The notes beneath the pieces are model-generated. The model worked only from the letters and a program-made list of their open reading frames with translations, ran no database searches and was not told the DNA's origin. Below are positions 1-8,379 of a stretch of 64,000 nt of DNA, piece by piece (the first letter of the stretch is position 1; every line of letters starts with the position of its first letter). The stretch comes from Lachnospiraceae bacterium OF09-6 (lineage in GTDB: Bacteria > Bacillota > Clostridia > Lachnospirales > Lachnospiraceae). The stretch lies in assembly GCA_003435055.1 (NCBI GenBank), contig QUMM01000013.1, positions 1 to 64,000 on the forward strand. Direction: 5' to 3'. The translations under genes were made by a program, and so were the position numbers.

Positions 1-236
1 TGATGTTCAGAAATCTACAATAGTAGAAATTCTTTTATATTACTTAACACATAGCGATTAATGCCGAAGTCGATCTACAATAGTAGAAATTCTTTTATAT
101 TACTTAACAAATAAGATGTTATAATGTGGCTAGAGATCTACAATAGTAGAAATTCTTTTATATTACTTAACACACCAATTCCGTTTGCCACCATGACCAA
201 ATCTACGATAGTAGAAATTTAAGTAGTTATATTGCG
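1..236 (-). CRISPR. Type V-A (Cas12a-type) CRISPR array, right-hand end
   Basis: Three identical 36-base repeats (13-48, 73-108, 136-171) and one half-degenerate repeat (201-236) are separated by spacers of 24, 27 and 29 bases; bases 1-12 are part of a fourth spacer. The plus strand reads atctacaatagtagaaatt, the reverse complement of the Cas12a crRNA handle AATTTCTACTATTGTAGAT, so crRNAs are read leftward with handle 5' of spacer. The 201-236 repeat keeps the handle (TCTAC/GTAGA stem, one loop change) but its upstream 17 bases do not match. The array continues left of the window. No cas gene is visible in the 64 kb to the right. Confidence 0.93.
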
Positions 237-282
237 AAAAACCCCTCAGCCGCCGCTCCCGCAGCTTCTAAGGGGTCTCTTT
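237..282 (-). terminator. Intrinsic terminator behind rpsR, two-way
   Basis: Outer stem acccct/aggggt and an inner stem agctgc/gcggct form one hairpin. It is followed by five Ts on the minus strand and by ctcttttt on the plus strand, so it can stop transcription in both directions. It ends the rpsF-ssb-rpsR operon and occupies the place where a CRISPR leader would be expected. Confidence 0.8.
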
Positions 283-310
283 TTATGTTTTTCTACGACT
301 GACTAACTGA

Positions 311-574
311 TTAGTCCTGTACGTATGGCATCAGTGCAACGTGACGTGCTCTCTTGATTGCAGATGTGAGAGCTCTCTGATGTTTTGCACATGTTCCTGT
401 GATTCTTCTTGGAAGGATTTTTCCTCTTTCAGAAACGTATTTCTTTAATTTGGCTGTATCCTTGTAATTAATTTCATTATTTTCTTTACCGCAGAATACA
501 CAAACTTTTTTTCTTCTGCGTCCGCCTCTTCTCTTCATTGGAGAGTCGCTTCTATCACTTCTATTGTAAGCCAT
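311..574 (-). CDS. rpsR: 30S ribosomal protein S18
   Basis: An 87-residue protein of the small ribosomal subunit that binds next to S6 on the 16S rRNA platform. The basic N-terminus ([11 protein letters not shown]) is followed by the S18 core [20 protein letters not shown] and [29 protein letters not shown], which is full family length. It is the last gene of the usual rpsF-ssb-rpsR operon, 23 bases after ssb. It keeps two cysteines spaced CVFC plus one in GTCAKH, as in zinc-binding-type S18 variants. The stop codon is followed by the terminator at 237-282. Confidence 0.98.
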   Translation of the reverse strand: MAYNRSDRSDSPMKRRGGRRRKKVCVFCGKENNEINYKDTAKLKKYVSERGKILPRRITGTCAKHQRALTSAIKRARHVALMPYVQD

Positions 575-597
575 GATTCTTACCTCCTATCGAAATT

Positions 598-1047
598 CTA
601 GTTAAACGGCAGCTCCTCATCGATACCATCCGGTATATTCATGAATCCGTCTCCTGCTGCGGCACTAGGTGTCGGTCTGCTCGGTGACGGTGCTGCACTA
701 TAGCCGCCTTCTGATGCTCCGGATGCATTCTTGCTCTCAGCGAATTCCTGTTCTTCTACAACAACGTCTGTTGTGTAGACTTTCATTCCGTCTTTATTGG
801 TATAGCTTCCTGTCTGGATACGACCGGTAATTGCGATCTTGATTCCCTGACGGAAATATTTCTCTGCAAATTCTGCGCTTCTGCCGAAAGCAACACACTG
901 AATGAAATCTGCGGTTGACTCTCCATCACGTTTAAATCTGCGGTCTACAGCCAATGTATATCTTGCTACAGCGGTAGCATTCTCGCCTGCTGAGTAACGA
1001 ACTTCCGGGTCTCTCGTTAAACGACCCATTAAAATGACCTTATTCAT
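598..1047 (-). CDS. ssb: Single-stranded DNA-binding protein
   Basis: A 149-residue SSB. The N-terminal OB fold (about residues 1-105) begins MNKVILMGRLTRDPEVRYS and contains FIQCVAFGRSAEFAEKYFRQG and ITGRIQTGSYTNKDG. A flexible Gly/Ser/Pro-rich linker leads to the acidic C-terminal tip DGIDEELPFN, the docking tail for replication and repair proteins. It lies between rpsF and rpsR, the standard order in Bacillota. The protein coats single-stranded DNA during replication, recombination and repair. Confidence 0.98.
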   Translation of the reverse strand: MNKVILMGRLTRDPEVRYSAGENATAVARYTLAVDRRFKRDGESTADFIQCVAFGRSAEFAEKYFRQGIKIAITGRIQTGSYTNKDGMKVYTTDVVVEEQEFAESKNASGASEGGYSAAPSPSRPTPSAAAGDGFMNIPDGIDEELPFN

Positions 1048-1063
1048 TCTGATCTCCTCTTAA

Positions 1064-1351
1064 TTATGCGTCCTGTCTAACACACAAATATCTGAGAACG
1101 TTTTCCATAATACGAACATGTCTTTCCAGTTCTGCCGGGCAAGTAGCCTCTGCATCGAACTGAATGAAATAGTAAAAACCTTCGCTCATTTTCTGAATGT
1201 CGTAAGCAAGTTTCTTCTTACCCCATTCGTCAACATTCGTAATAGTACCGCCAAAACGTGTAATATACTCTTTTACTTTTTCTACGGTAGCTGTTCTTGC
1301 GTCGTCCTCAAGCTTTGCGCTGACAACAACTGCTAATTCATACTTGTTCAT
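1064..1351 (-). CDS. rpsF: 30S ribosomal protein S6
   Basis: A 95-residue S6 protein starting MNKYELAVVVSAKLEDD, with the family core GGTITNVDEWGKKKLAYDIQKMSEGFYYFIQFDA and C-terminal helix ERHVRIMENVLRYLCVR. The reading frame is open 105 bases further upstream, but the start at 1351 is chosen because a textbook AAGGAGGTG lies just before it and it matches family length. First gene of the rpsF-ssb-rpsR operon, driven by the promoter at 1428-1456. S6 pairs with S18 in the ribosome, and in other bacteria the S6:S18 pair also represses this operon through the rpsF leader. Confidence 0.97.
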   Translation of the reverse strand: MNKYELAVVVSAKLEDDARTATVEKVKEYITRFGGTITNVDEWGKKKLAYDIQKMSEGFYYFIQFDAEATCPAELERHVRIMENVLRYLCVRQDA

Positions 1352-1427
1352 GCGTTTTGCACCTCCTTGTGGTCTCTGGCCCCTTTCCGAAAAAGGAGCA
1401 AGGAATTGAAATATATCACGAATATAT

Positions 1428-1456
1428 ACTTTATCATACTTCTTCCCGGAAAGCAA
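1428..1456 (-). promoter_or_regulatory. Sigma-A promoter of rpsF-ssb-rpsR
   Basis: On the minus strand TTGCTT (1451-1456) and TAAAGT (1428-1433) are separated by 17 bases. The start point would fall near 1421, giving a leader of about 70 bases that holds a small hairpin (CCTTT/AAAGG, about 1384-1400). I could not confirm the S6:S18-binding CCG-loop motif in it. Confidence 0.65.
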
Positions 1457-1496
1457 GTGTTATTTTCCTGTTTTATGGGCTTTATCGGAATTATCA

Positions 1497-1554
1497 TTAC
1501 TGTTCACTTCGTGACCAGCAACACGCTTCGCGGAACAATGGCAGTGAACCGTAA
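1497..1554. repeat. REP-like imperfect palindrome
   Basis: Twelve-base arms TTACTGTTCACT (1497-1508) and AGTGAACCGTAA (1543-1554) are complementary with one mismatch. They enclose two mini-hairpins, CACTTCGTG and CGCTTCGCG. The element lies between the DUF951 stop and the rpsF promoter. Its symmetric design with no coding content suggests a dispersed palindromic element. Confidence 0.6.
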
Positions 1555-1558
1555 CGAA

Positions 1559-1753
1559 TTATTCCGTCTTTTTTATCAGCCCTCTGGTATTTTTTTCTAC
1601 CAGTCTGCGGGATACCATGACCTGGTGTCCGCATCCCTGACACTTCAGACGAAAATCTGCGCCTACTCTGAGAATTTCCCATTCCTGGCTGCCACATGGA
1701 TGGGGCTTTTTTAATTTGACAATATCTCCTACCTCATATACAAATCGTTCCAT
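1559..1753 (-). CDS. DUF951 small protein
   Basis: A 64-residue protein, MERFVYEVGDIVKLKKPHPC and on, with the DUF951 pattern: a short beta-rich start, HPCGSQEWEILRVGADFRLKC, then CQGCGHQVMVSRR. The Cys-Gly pair and CxxC suggest a small metal-binding or nucleic-acid-binding fold, but no function is established that I know of. It sits between the sirtuin gene and the rpsF operon, with its own AGGAAA-like ribosome site. A neighbour of rpsF in many Bacillota. Confidence 0.85.
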   Translation of the reverse strand: MERFVYEVGDIVKLKKPHPCGSQEWEILRVGADFRLKCQGCGHQVMVSRRLVEKNTRGLIKKTE

Positions 1754-1805
1754 CTTTTCCTCCGTTACTTTTACCTAAATCCCCTTTCCATTTCAGTGAA
1801 CGTAT

Positions 1806-2531
1806 TTAATTGATCTCAATCTGTTCAAACACTTTCCCGATGCTGTCCTGGATCACCAGATCTGCATTTTTGTCCCTGGAAGTAACGCTCTTATTGATCA
1901 CCACCAGATGATCTCCGCGGAAGTAATCAATCAGCCCTGCTGCCGGGTATACCACCAGCGACGTTCCTCCAATGATCAGCACATCTGCATTGGAAATGTA
2001 TTCCACAGACTTGCGCAGTGTGTAATCATCCAGACCTTCTTCATATAGCACCACATCTGGCTTAATGGTGCCGCCGCAGGAACAGGTTGGCACGCCATCT
2101 GCATGAAGCATATATTCCGCATCATAAGCCTTATGGCACTTCATGCAATAATTACGCAATACACTTCCATGAAGTTCCAGTACTTCTTTGCTTCCTGCTG
2201 CCTGATGCAATCCGTCAATATTCTGGGTAATCACCGCCTGTACATGCCCGGATGCTTCCCACTGGGCCAGACGTTTGTGTGCCATGTTCGGTTTTGCATC
2301 CAGACAAAGCATTTTTTTCTTGTAGAAACGATAAAATTCATCTGTATGATACATGAAAAAGCTATGACTTAAAATCGTCTCCGGTGGATAGGCATATTCC
2401 TGATGATACAGGCCATCCACACTTCGAAAATCCGGTATGCCACTCTCTGTAGACACACCAGCACCGCCAAAAAATACCACTTTCTTGCTGTTCTGAATCC
2501 AACTCTGCAAAGTCTCAATTTCATTTGCCAT
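1806..2531 (-). CDS. NAD-dependent protein deacylase (Sir2 family)
   Basis: A 241-residue sirtuin. The NAD-binding motifs GGAGVSTESGIPDFRS (about residue 22) and QNIDGLHQAAG, the catalytic histidine in ELHGS, a four-cysteine zinc site (CMKC and CSC) and GTSLVVYPAAGL are all present. Such enzymes remove acyl groups from lysines using NAD+, releasing nicotinamide and O-acyl-ADP-ribose. The start codon overlaps the sortase B stop by one base (TAATG), so the two are translationally coupled. The partner substrate is unknown. Confidence 0.95.
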   Translation of the reverse strand: MANEIETLQSWIQNSKKVVFFGGAGVSTESGIPDFRSVDGLYHQEYAYPPETILSHSFFMYHTDEFYRFYKKKMLCLDAKPNMAHKRLAQWEASGHVQAVITQNIDGLHQAAGSKEVLELHGSVLRNYCMKCHKAYDAEYMLHADGVPTCSCGGTIKPDVVLYEEGLDDYTLRKSVEYISNADVLIIGGTSLVVYPAAGLIDYFRGDHLVVINKSVTSRDKNADLVIQDSIGKVFEQIEIN

Positions 2532-3427
2532 TATTCCTGCACCTCCGCTTCATAACCGCCGGCTTTTGGAACTGCCGCATAGGTTCTCACACGCTTGCCC
2601 TGTACGATAAATCTGGTTGCTTCGTTGCCAGTACAGGTGGACAATGTCACAATGGTATCGGTGTAATCCACATCCACTCCGGTATCATATAATGCCTGTT
2701 CCTCACAGCTATAGATAAATTCCTGGAAATCTTCTTTATCCCGAAACGTGATCTGATAATTGGTACTGTACTTGTCTACTTCCGAACAGGAGAAAATCTC
2801 ATATTTGTAGATCCTGGTCGGTGTATAGATCCAGAAATACGGGCTGGTCTTATAGACCTCCTCGTCCCGGTACTTTTTCAGGCTTCCAAACATGGAACCA
2901 TTCTTCATATTGTGTCCATATACCACGCTGTTACGCTGTCCGAAATTGCTCTTATTCATATAATCCAGGAAAATGGAGCCGGCAAAGTTATCCGTCTTCT
3001 GGAATGTCCGGTGCAGATAATAATCATTATCCTCCCCCTGAGTAATCGGGTAATTGATCGTATCTACAGCTTCCATCTCCAGCCAGCCGATTACGTCCGG
3101 ATTGATCTTCTGCAGACTTTCAAAATCGATCGGATTTTCCATAACCTCAAATTTACTGGTACCGCCGTGCTCGGTCAGCTCAGCGTCTCCCCATTCATCT
3201 CCCATGGTATCATTTTCTTCCATGGTATCATCCAGACCTTCTGTGATCTTCTGATTATCTGCATACTCTTCCAGCTTCGCGTATTCATCCACGCCAGTTT
3301 TATAATTCAGATAAATCGTAATCAGATTCCACGCCGCAAAAGCAAAGATTCCTATCGCAATGATCAAAATCAAAGTGCTGATCACATTTCCAATTCCGCC
3401 TTTTTTCTTTTTTTCACGTCTTCCCAT
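2531..3427 (-). CDS. srtB: Class B sortase
   Basis: A 298-residue membrane-anchored transpeptidase. A basic N-terminus and one membrane helix (about residues 14-35) precede an acidic linker and a sortase fold with the catalytic set His in VVYGHNM, Cys in TLSTCTG and Arg in ATRFIVQGKR. The region between His and Cys carries the extra helix-containing segment typical of class B. No obvious substrate gene is adjacent; candidates with a VQTGD-type tail lie at 47 kb. Upstream is a VanS-like kinase gene, downstream a sirtuin gene. Confidence 0.93.
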   Translation of the reverse strand: MGRREKKKKGGIGNVISTLILIIAIGIFAFAAWNLITIYLNYKTGVDEYAKLEEYADNQKITEGLDDTMEENDTMGDEWGDAELTEHGGTSKFEVMENPIDFESLQKINPDVIGWLEMEAVDTINYPITQGEDNDYYLHRTFQKTDNFAGSIFLDYMNKSNFGQRNSVVYGHNMKNGSMFGSLKKYRDEEVYKTSPYFWIYTPTRIYKYEIFSCSEVDKYSTNYQITFRDKEDFQEFIYSCEEQALYDTGVDVDYTDTIVTLSTCTGNEATRFIVQGKRVRTYAAVPKAGGYEAEVQE

Positions 3428-3464
3428 ACAGGTGCCCCCTTTCCAGTTCTATACAAAAACAATT

Positions 3465-4718
3465 CTATACCCGTCTGCGGTTCTTCTTGCCAATCTCTGA
3501 TTTTTTATTGGTTCCCAGCTTCTGATGGCGGCTCAGCGGATCCTCTTCTTCTTTTTCCTGGATCTCCACCTTCTGAGTCGGATTATGAATGCCCGGAAGC
3601 ACTACGGTAAATGTGGTTCTCTCCCAGTCGCTGGTTGCCTCTATGATGCCACCATGCAGTTCCACAATCCTCTTTGCGATGGACAAGCCAAGGCCGGAGC
3701 CTCCCGTCTGGCTGGATCTGGCATTATCCACACGATAAAACTTTTCAAAGATCAGCTTCAGATTCTGCTCCGGGATCTCATGTCCCTGATTCTCAAAAGT
3801 AATGACAATATCTGTACCTTTTGCCCTTGCTTCAATCTCAATCTCTGTATCCGTATAGCTGTAGGCTATTGCATTTCGAAGCAGATTATCAAAGACTCTG
3901 GCAAGCTTATCCGGGTCTCCCATCACCATCAGATCATCGTCTGTCTTTACCGAACAGGTCAGGTATTTATCTTTCAGCACACCATAACTTTCATCCGCCA
4001 GCTGCTCCAGCAGGAACGACAGATTCAGCTGTTCCTTCTCCAGCACGATATCCTGCAGATTAAACCTGGTGATCTCAAAGAACTCATTAATCAGCTCCCG
4101 CAGTCTGGATGCCTTCTCAAAGGTCACATGAATATATTTTTCCCGATCTTCGTCCGGCATGGACTTTCTCTGATCCAGCATGGTCAGATATGCAATAATC
4201 GACGTCAACGGGGTCTTCAGGTCGTGCGCCAGATAAACCACCAGATCGTTCTTTTTCTGTTCGCTGATAGCGGTCTCCATCTCTTTTCTCTTCAGCGTTG
4301 CCCGAAGTGCCATCAGCTTGTCTTCCAAAGGCTTCAGCTCCGGCACCAGCACAATCTGCTCATCGTCTTCTCTCTGAATGGCATCAATGGCTGCCTCCAC
4401 GCTGCTGAGATAATGAAGCATCCGTTTTACCAGCAGATTATAAAAAATCAGAAACAAAATGATAAACCCGATTACCAGAAACACCGTTTTATGGTCCATG
4501 AAAATTCTTCCATACCATTCGTTCGCCATCTCTGAATCCATATGCATTCCGGTAAAAATCGCCATCATTGCCCTGGTAAACAGTCCCTGAAATATCCCAT
4601 CAATGAAAAAATGGACAATCCCCTCCCCTATGACCAGTGTCAACAATGCCACCAGCCCCGTACGAATCAGAATTGTCCTTTTTAGCTTCTTATAGTTACT
4701 TTTCAACCTTGTATCCAA
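3465..4718 (-). CDS. VanS-like sensor histidine kinase
   Basis: A 417-residue two-pass membrane kinase. Two membrane helices (about residues 15-45 and 80-100) flank a short outside segment. The phosphoacceptor box is YLAHDLKTPLTSIIAY, and the ATP-binding domain has N (DNLLRNAIAYS), G1 (FENQGHEIP) and G2 (GGSGLGLSIAKR) boxes. A charged tail of about 35 residues follows the catalytic domain. It overlaps the upstream regulator by 23 bases, so it is their co-translated partner. Resemblance is to VanS of glycopeptide resistance, but no van ligase or dipeptidase genes are nearby. Confidence 0.93.
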   Translation of the reverse strand: MDTRLKSNYKKLKRTILIRTGLVALLTLVIGEGIVHFFIDGIFQGLFTRAMMAIFTGMHMDSEMANEWYGRIFMDHKTVFLVIGFIILFLIFYNLLVKRMLHYLSSVEAAIDAIQREDDEQIVLVPELKPLEDKLMALRATLKRKEMETAISEQKKNDLVVYLAHDLKTPLTSIIAYLTMLDQRKSMPDEDREKYIHVTFEKASRLRELINEFFEITRFNLQDIVLEKEQLNLSFLLEQLADESYGVLKDKYLTCSVKTDDDLMVMGDPDKLARVFDNLLRNAIAYSYTDTEIEIEARAKGTDIVITFENQGHEIPEQNLKLIFEKFYRVDNARSSQTGGSGLGLSIAKRIVELHGGIIEATSDWERTTFTVVLPGIHNPTQKVEIQEKEEEDPLSRHQKLGTNKKSEIGKKNRRRV

Positions 4719-5391
4719 CTCCCCATACGGTCTTTATGAAGTCTGTTTTTCCCATAGAGCCAGCCATCTTCTCTCGAAGATGACGGATATGTACCATCAC
4801 CGTATTGTTGCTCTGTTTATAATATGTCTCATGCCATACCTGTTCAAACAATTGCTCTGAGCTGATTACCTGTCCACGGTTCTCACACAGAATCCACAAG
4901 ATATCGAATTCAATGGGTGTCAGCGTCAGCTCCCGCTCATTAAACTGGCATTCGTGGGTGCTGCGATTCATCACCAGGCCACCGAAATCTATGATATCTT
5001 CCTGTGGCTTATTGCCTTCGTTGTATTTCGTCACACGGCGCAGCTGTGCTTTTACCCGCGCCATCAGTTCCAGGGGATTAAATGGTTTCTCGATGTAATC
5101 ATCTGCCCCCAGAGTCAGTCCTGTGATCTTGTCCATGTATTCGGTCTTAGCTGTCAGCATAATCACAGGAAACATATAGGTTTCTCTGATCTTCTGTAAA
5201 ATCGTAAATCCATCGATGTCCGGAAGCATCACATCCAGGATGGCGAGAGAAGGATGTTCCTTCTCTACTGCCTCCAGAGCATCTTTTCCATTGTAGCATT
5301 TGATCACTTCAAAATTCTCATTCTGAAGATAGAGTCCGATGACGTCGGCGATCTCCCGCTCGTCATCCACTACGAGTATCTTATCCGACAT
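4696..5391 (-). CDS. VanR-like response regulator (OmpR family)
   Basis: A receiver domain (about residues 1-120) begins MSDKILVVDDEREIADVIGL, with the phosphoacceptor Asp in LAILDVMLPDIDG and Lys in ADDYIEKPFNPLE. A winged helix follows, NRGQVISSEQLFEQVWHETY and VHIRHLREKM. The frame is open eight codons further, but the start at 5391 (MSDKIL) fits the family. It starts about 14 bases after the asnS stop, so it is probably read through from the asnS promoter. It pairs with the VanS-like kinase that follows. Confidence 0.93.
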   Translation of the reverse strand: MSDKILVVDDEREIADVIGLYLQNENFEVIKCYNGKDALEAVEKEHPSLAILDVMLPDIDGFTILQKIRETYMFPVIMLTAKTEYMDKITGLTLGADDYIEKPFNPLELMARVKAQLRRVTKYNEGNKPQEDIIDFGGLVMNRSTHECQFNERELTLTPIEFDILWILCENRGQVISSEQLFEQVWHETYYKQSNNTVMVHIRHLREKMAGSMGKTDFIKTVWGVGYKVEK

Positions 5392-5404
5392 AATTTCCTC
5401 TTTT

Positions 5405-6796
5405 CTATAATTCACAGTTCCCTACTGTTCTTGGGAATGGGATGGCATCCCTGATATTGGCCACACCGGTCAGATACATGACGCATCTTTCGAATCCCAG
5501 ACCAAATCCTGCATGACGGGTAGAACCGTATTTACGCAGATCCAGATAGAACTTATAATCTTCTTCTTTCATTCCCAGTTCGTTCATACGAGCCAGCAGC
5601 TTGTCATAATCATCCTCTCTCTGAGATCCGCCGATGATCTCACCGATGCCAGGAACCAGACAGTCCATAGCGGCCACGGTCTTGCCGTCTTCGTTCATCT
5701 TCATATAGAATGCCTTGATCTCCTTCGGATAATCAGTTACGAATACCGGTTTCTTGAAAATCTGCTCGGTCAGATATCTTTCATGCTCAGTCTGCAGGTC
5801 GCATCCCCAGCTTACTTTATAATCAAAGTTGTCATTGTTCTTTTCCAGAATCTCGATGGCTTCTGTGTAGGTTACATGTCCAAAATCTGATGATACTACG
5901 CTGTTCAGACGATCAATCAGTCCCTTGTCTACAAAGTTATTAAAGAATGCCATCTCTTCCGGTGCGTTCTCCATCACATAACGAATGACATATTTTAACA
6001 TGGACTCTGCCAGAACCATGTCATCTTTCAGATCTGCAAATGCGATCTCCGGCTCAATCATCCAAAATTCTGCTGCATGACGTGCTGTGTTAGAGTTCTC
6101 AGCACGGAAGGTTGGTCCAAATGTGTATACATTACGGAATGCCTGTGCAAAGGTCTCTGCATTTAACTGTCCGCTTACCGTCAGGTTGGTAGATTTTCCG
6201 AAGAAATCCTGTGTATAATCTACTTTTCCATCCTCTGTCATCGGCACATTTTTCAGATCCAGAGTGGTAACCTGGAACATCTCACCGGCACCTTCACAGT
6301 CACTTCCTGTGATCAGTGGTGTGTGCACGTATACGAAGTCTCTCTCCTGGAAGAACTTATGAATGGCATAAGCAGCCAGGGAACGTACACGGAAGGTTGC
6401 CTGGAACATATTGGTACGAGGACGCAGGTGGGAAATGGTTCTTAAGAATTCCACACTGTGTCTCTTCTTCTGTAATGGGTAATCCGGTGCAGAAGTACCT
6501 TCCACTTCTACGGAAGCTGCCTGAATCTCAAATGGCTGCTTTGCCTCCGGTGTAGGCACCAGTGTTCCTTTTACGATCACGGCTGCACCTACGTTCAGCT
6601 TGCAGATGTCTGCAAAGTTCTCCAGCTGGTCTGCAAACACTACCTGCAGTGTCTCAAAAAATGTACCGTCATGAAGTACCAGGAATCCAAAGGTCTTAGA
6701 ATCTCGAATGCTTCTTACCCATCCGCCTACGGTTACTTCCTGATTCAGGTACTGTTCTCTATTTCTATAGATTTCTCTTACTGTAATCAAGTCCAT
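5405..6796 (-). CDS. asnS: Asparaginyl-tRNA synthetase
   Basis: A 463-residue class IIb enzyme that charges tRNA-Asn. The N-terminal OB-fold anticodon-binding domain ([24 protein letters not shown]) is followed by class II motif 2 ([22 protein letters not shown]) and motif 3 ([15 protein letters not shown]). Length and ending match family norms. It has its own promoter at 6832-6860 and appears to head a run of genes (regulator, kinase, sortase, sirtuin) with little spacing. Confidence 0.98.
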   Translation of the reverse strand: MDLITVREIYRNREQYLNQEVTVGGWVRSIRDSKTFGFLVLHDGTFFETLQVVFADQLENFADICKLNVGAAVIVKGTLVPTPEAKQPFEIQAASVEVEGTSAPDYPLQKKRHSVEFLRTISHLRPRTNMFQATFRVRSLAAYAIHKFFQERDFVYVHTPLITGSDCEGAGEMFQVTTLDLKNVPMTEDGKVDYTQDFFGKSTNLTVSGQLNAETFAQAFRNVYTFGPTFRAENSNTARHAAEFWMIEPEIAFADLKDDMVLAESMLKYVIRYVMENAPEEMAFFNNFVDKGLIDRLNSVVSSDFGHVTYTEAIEILEKNNDNFDYKVSWGCDLQTEHERYLTEQIFKKPVFVTDYPKEIKAFYMKMNEDGKTVAAMDCLVPGIGEIIGGSQREDDYDKLLARMNELGMKEEDYKFYLDLRKYGSTRHAGFGLGFERCVMYLTGVANIRDAIPFPRTVGNCEL

Positions 6797-6831
6797 ATCT
6801 CCATACTCCTTTAATTTGCATACTTGAGTCT

Positions 6832-6860
6832 AGTATATCCCATTCTGAAATATGGTGCAA
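6832..6860 (-). promoter_or_regulatory. Sigma-A promoter of asnS
   Basis: Minus-strand TTGCAC (6855-6860) and TATACT (6832-6837) are separated by exactly 17 bases. The start codon lies about 30 bases downstream with a TAAAGGAG ribosome site. No room for a T-box. Confidence 0.75.
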
Positions 6861-7107
6861 GCTGAATTACACGAACTTTCCCGCATTCTCTTGAAAATCC
6901 TGTTTGTGGTCAACCGGTTTTAATTTTTATTTTTTATTTTTGAATTTTCTCCAAATGCCTTTATTATCTGTATTTTTGATTATTTTCATTCATAATTTCC
7001 AAGTTTTTTCATGATTTTATATTGAAATTCAAAAAGGATCAGTATATACTATCCACAGAACAAATTTGAGCACTATACATTAGGTAATAAAATAAAGGAG
7101 TACTATT
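6861..7107 (+). promoter_or_regulatory. AT-rich region and promoter of pucG (TTGAAA 7022, TATACT 7045)
   Basis: The gap between the divergent asnS and pucG genes is very AT-rich. A sigma-A promoter faces right: TTGAAA at 7022-7027 and TATACT at 7045-7050 with a 17-base spacer. AAAGGAG at 7094-7100 is the ribosome site. The stretch 6880-7020 holds T-runs but no gene; an operator for the island regulator may lie there, though none is obvious. Confidence 0.7.
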
Positions 7108-8334
7108 ATGAAGACTTTCAAAGAAATCAATCCATCTCCACGTACACTGATGACACCAGGTCCTGTTGAAGCAGATCCTCGTGTATTAAAGGCTATGTCC
7201 TCTCACATTCTTGGTCAGTTTGATCCTGAATTCACTGATCTGATGGCTGAGACTCAGGAAATGGCACGTATCCTGTTCCAGACAGAGAACAAACAGACTT
7301 ACTGCGTAGATACCACTTCCCGTGGTGGTCTGGAAGCAGTTCTGACCGGTGCGATCTGCCCTGGAGACAAGGTGCTGATCCCTGCATTTGGACGTTTCGG
7401 ATATCTGCTCAGCGAGATTCTGGAAAGATGTGGCGCTGATATCACACTTCTGGAAAGAGAATGGGGAACTGTATTTGATCCGGAAGAAATCGAAGAAGAA
7501 TTAAAGAAGGGTGGCTACAAAGCAGTAGCCTGCATCCATGGTGAAACATCTACTTCCATGATGCAGCCAATGGAAGAGCTTGGAAAAATCTGTAAAAAAT
7601 ATGACGCTCTGCTGATCGTCGATACCGTTGCTACCATGGGTGGTGTGGATATCCCGGTTGACAAATGGGGCATTGACGGATGTATCGCAGGTACTCAGAA
7701 ATGTATCTCCGCTCCATCCGGATCTGCACTGATCACATACAATGACAAGATCTCCAAGATCGTAAACGAAAGAAAGAAAGTAGAAAAGGGTATCCGTACC
7801 AGCAGTGATATCGATGGTACTCTTCCACAGATTCCAAGTAACTACCTGGATATCGCCCAGCTGGAAGATTACTGGAGCCCACGTCATCTGAACCATCATA
7901 CAGAAGCAACTTCCATGCAGTACGCTGTACATGAAGCACTTCGCTGCATTATGCTGGAAGGCCTGCAGGAACGTTTCGCACGTCACGCTCTGAATGACAA
8001 GGCTCTGTGTGCCGGTCTACAGGCTATGGGACTGAAGATCTTCGGTGATCTGAAGCACAAAATGCCATGTGTAACTGCTATCTGCATCCCAGAAGGTATC
8101 GATGGACCTACTCTTCGTGGACAGGCTCTGCGTGACTTCGGTATCGAGATGGCTACTTCCTTCGGTCCTCTGGATGGCAAGATTATCCGTATCGGTAACA
8201 TGGGTTATTCAAGCCAGAAGAGAAACATTCTCTTCACATTAGGCGCTATCGAAGCAGTCCTGATTGACAACGGTGTAAAAGTACCGGCTGGCGAAGCAGT
8301 TGCTGCAGCACTTCAGGTATACAAAAACGCATAA
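7108..8334 (+). CDS. pucG: (S)-ureidoglycine-glyoxylate aminotransferase (PucG type)
   Basis: A 408-residue fold-type I PLP enzyme. It follows Bacillus subtilis PucG along its whole length as I recall it: TPGPVEADPRVLKAMSSHIL at the start, GQFDPEFTDLM, VDTTSRGGLEAVL, IPAFGRFGYLLSEI, HGETSTSMMQP, the PLP lysine in GTQKCISAPSG and LEDYWSPRHLNHHTEATSM. PucG transfers the amino group of (S)-ureidoglycine to glyoxylate, giving oxalurate and glycine. The oxalurate fits the oxamate carbamoyltransferase subunits in this island. Transcribed alone from 7022-7050 and ended at 8344-8379. A general alanine- or serine-glyoxylate aminotransferase is the alternative. Confidence 0.88.
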   Translation: MKTFKEINPSPRTLMTPGPVEADPRVLKAMSSHILGQFDPEFTDLMAETQEMARILFQTENKQTYCVDTTSRGGLEAVLTGAICPGDKVLIPAFGRFGYLLSEILERCGADITLLEREWGTVFDPEEIEEELKKGGYKAVACIHGETSTSMMQPMEELGKICKKYDALLIVDTVATMGGVDIPVDKWGIDGCIAGTQKCISAPSGSALITYNDKISKIVNERKKVEKGIRTSSDIDGTLPQIPSNYLDIAQLEDYWSPRHLNHHTEATSMQYAVHEALRCIMLEGLQERFARHALNDKALCAGLQAMGLKIFGDLKHKMPCVTAICIPEGIDGPTLRGQALRDFGIEMATSFGPLDGKIIRIGNMGYSSQKRNILFTLGAIEAVLIDNGVKVPAGEAVAAALQVYKNA

Positions 8335-8343
8335 GATACAAAA

Positions 8344-8379
8344 ATCCGGGTGACTTTTACAGTCCCCGGATATTTTTTT
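8344..8379 (+). terminator. Intrinsic terminator of pucG
   Basis: Stem atccggg/cccggat with a 14-base loop, then ATTTTTTT. The convergent DUF4317-type gene ends inside the loop (stop at 8357-8359). Confidence 0.85.

Noticed and set aside
201..260. Promoter for the CRISPR array in the degenerate repeat (TATAAC)
   Set aside because: No -35 box at a workable distance; the upstream bases are the GC-rich terminator stem.
2531..5391. Glycopeptide resistance locus
   Set aside because: Only VanR/VanS-like proteins are present; there is no D-Ala-D-Lac or D-Ala-D-Ser ligase, VanX or VanY-type gene.
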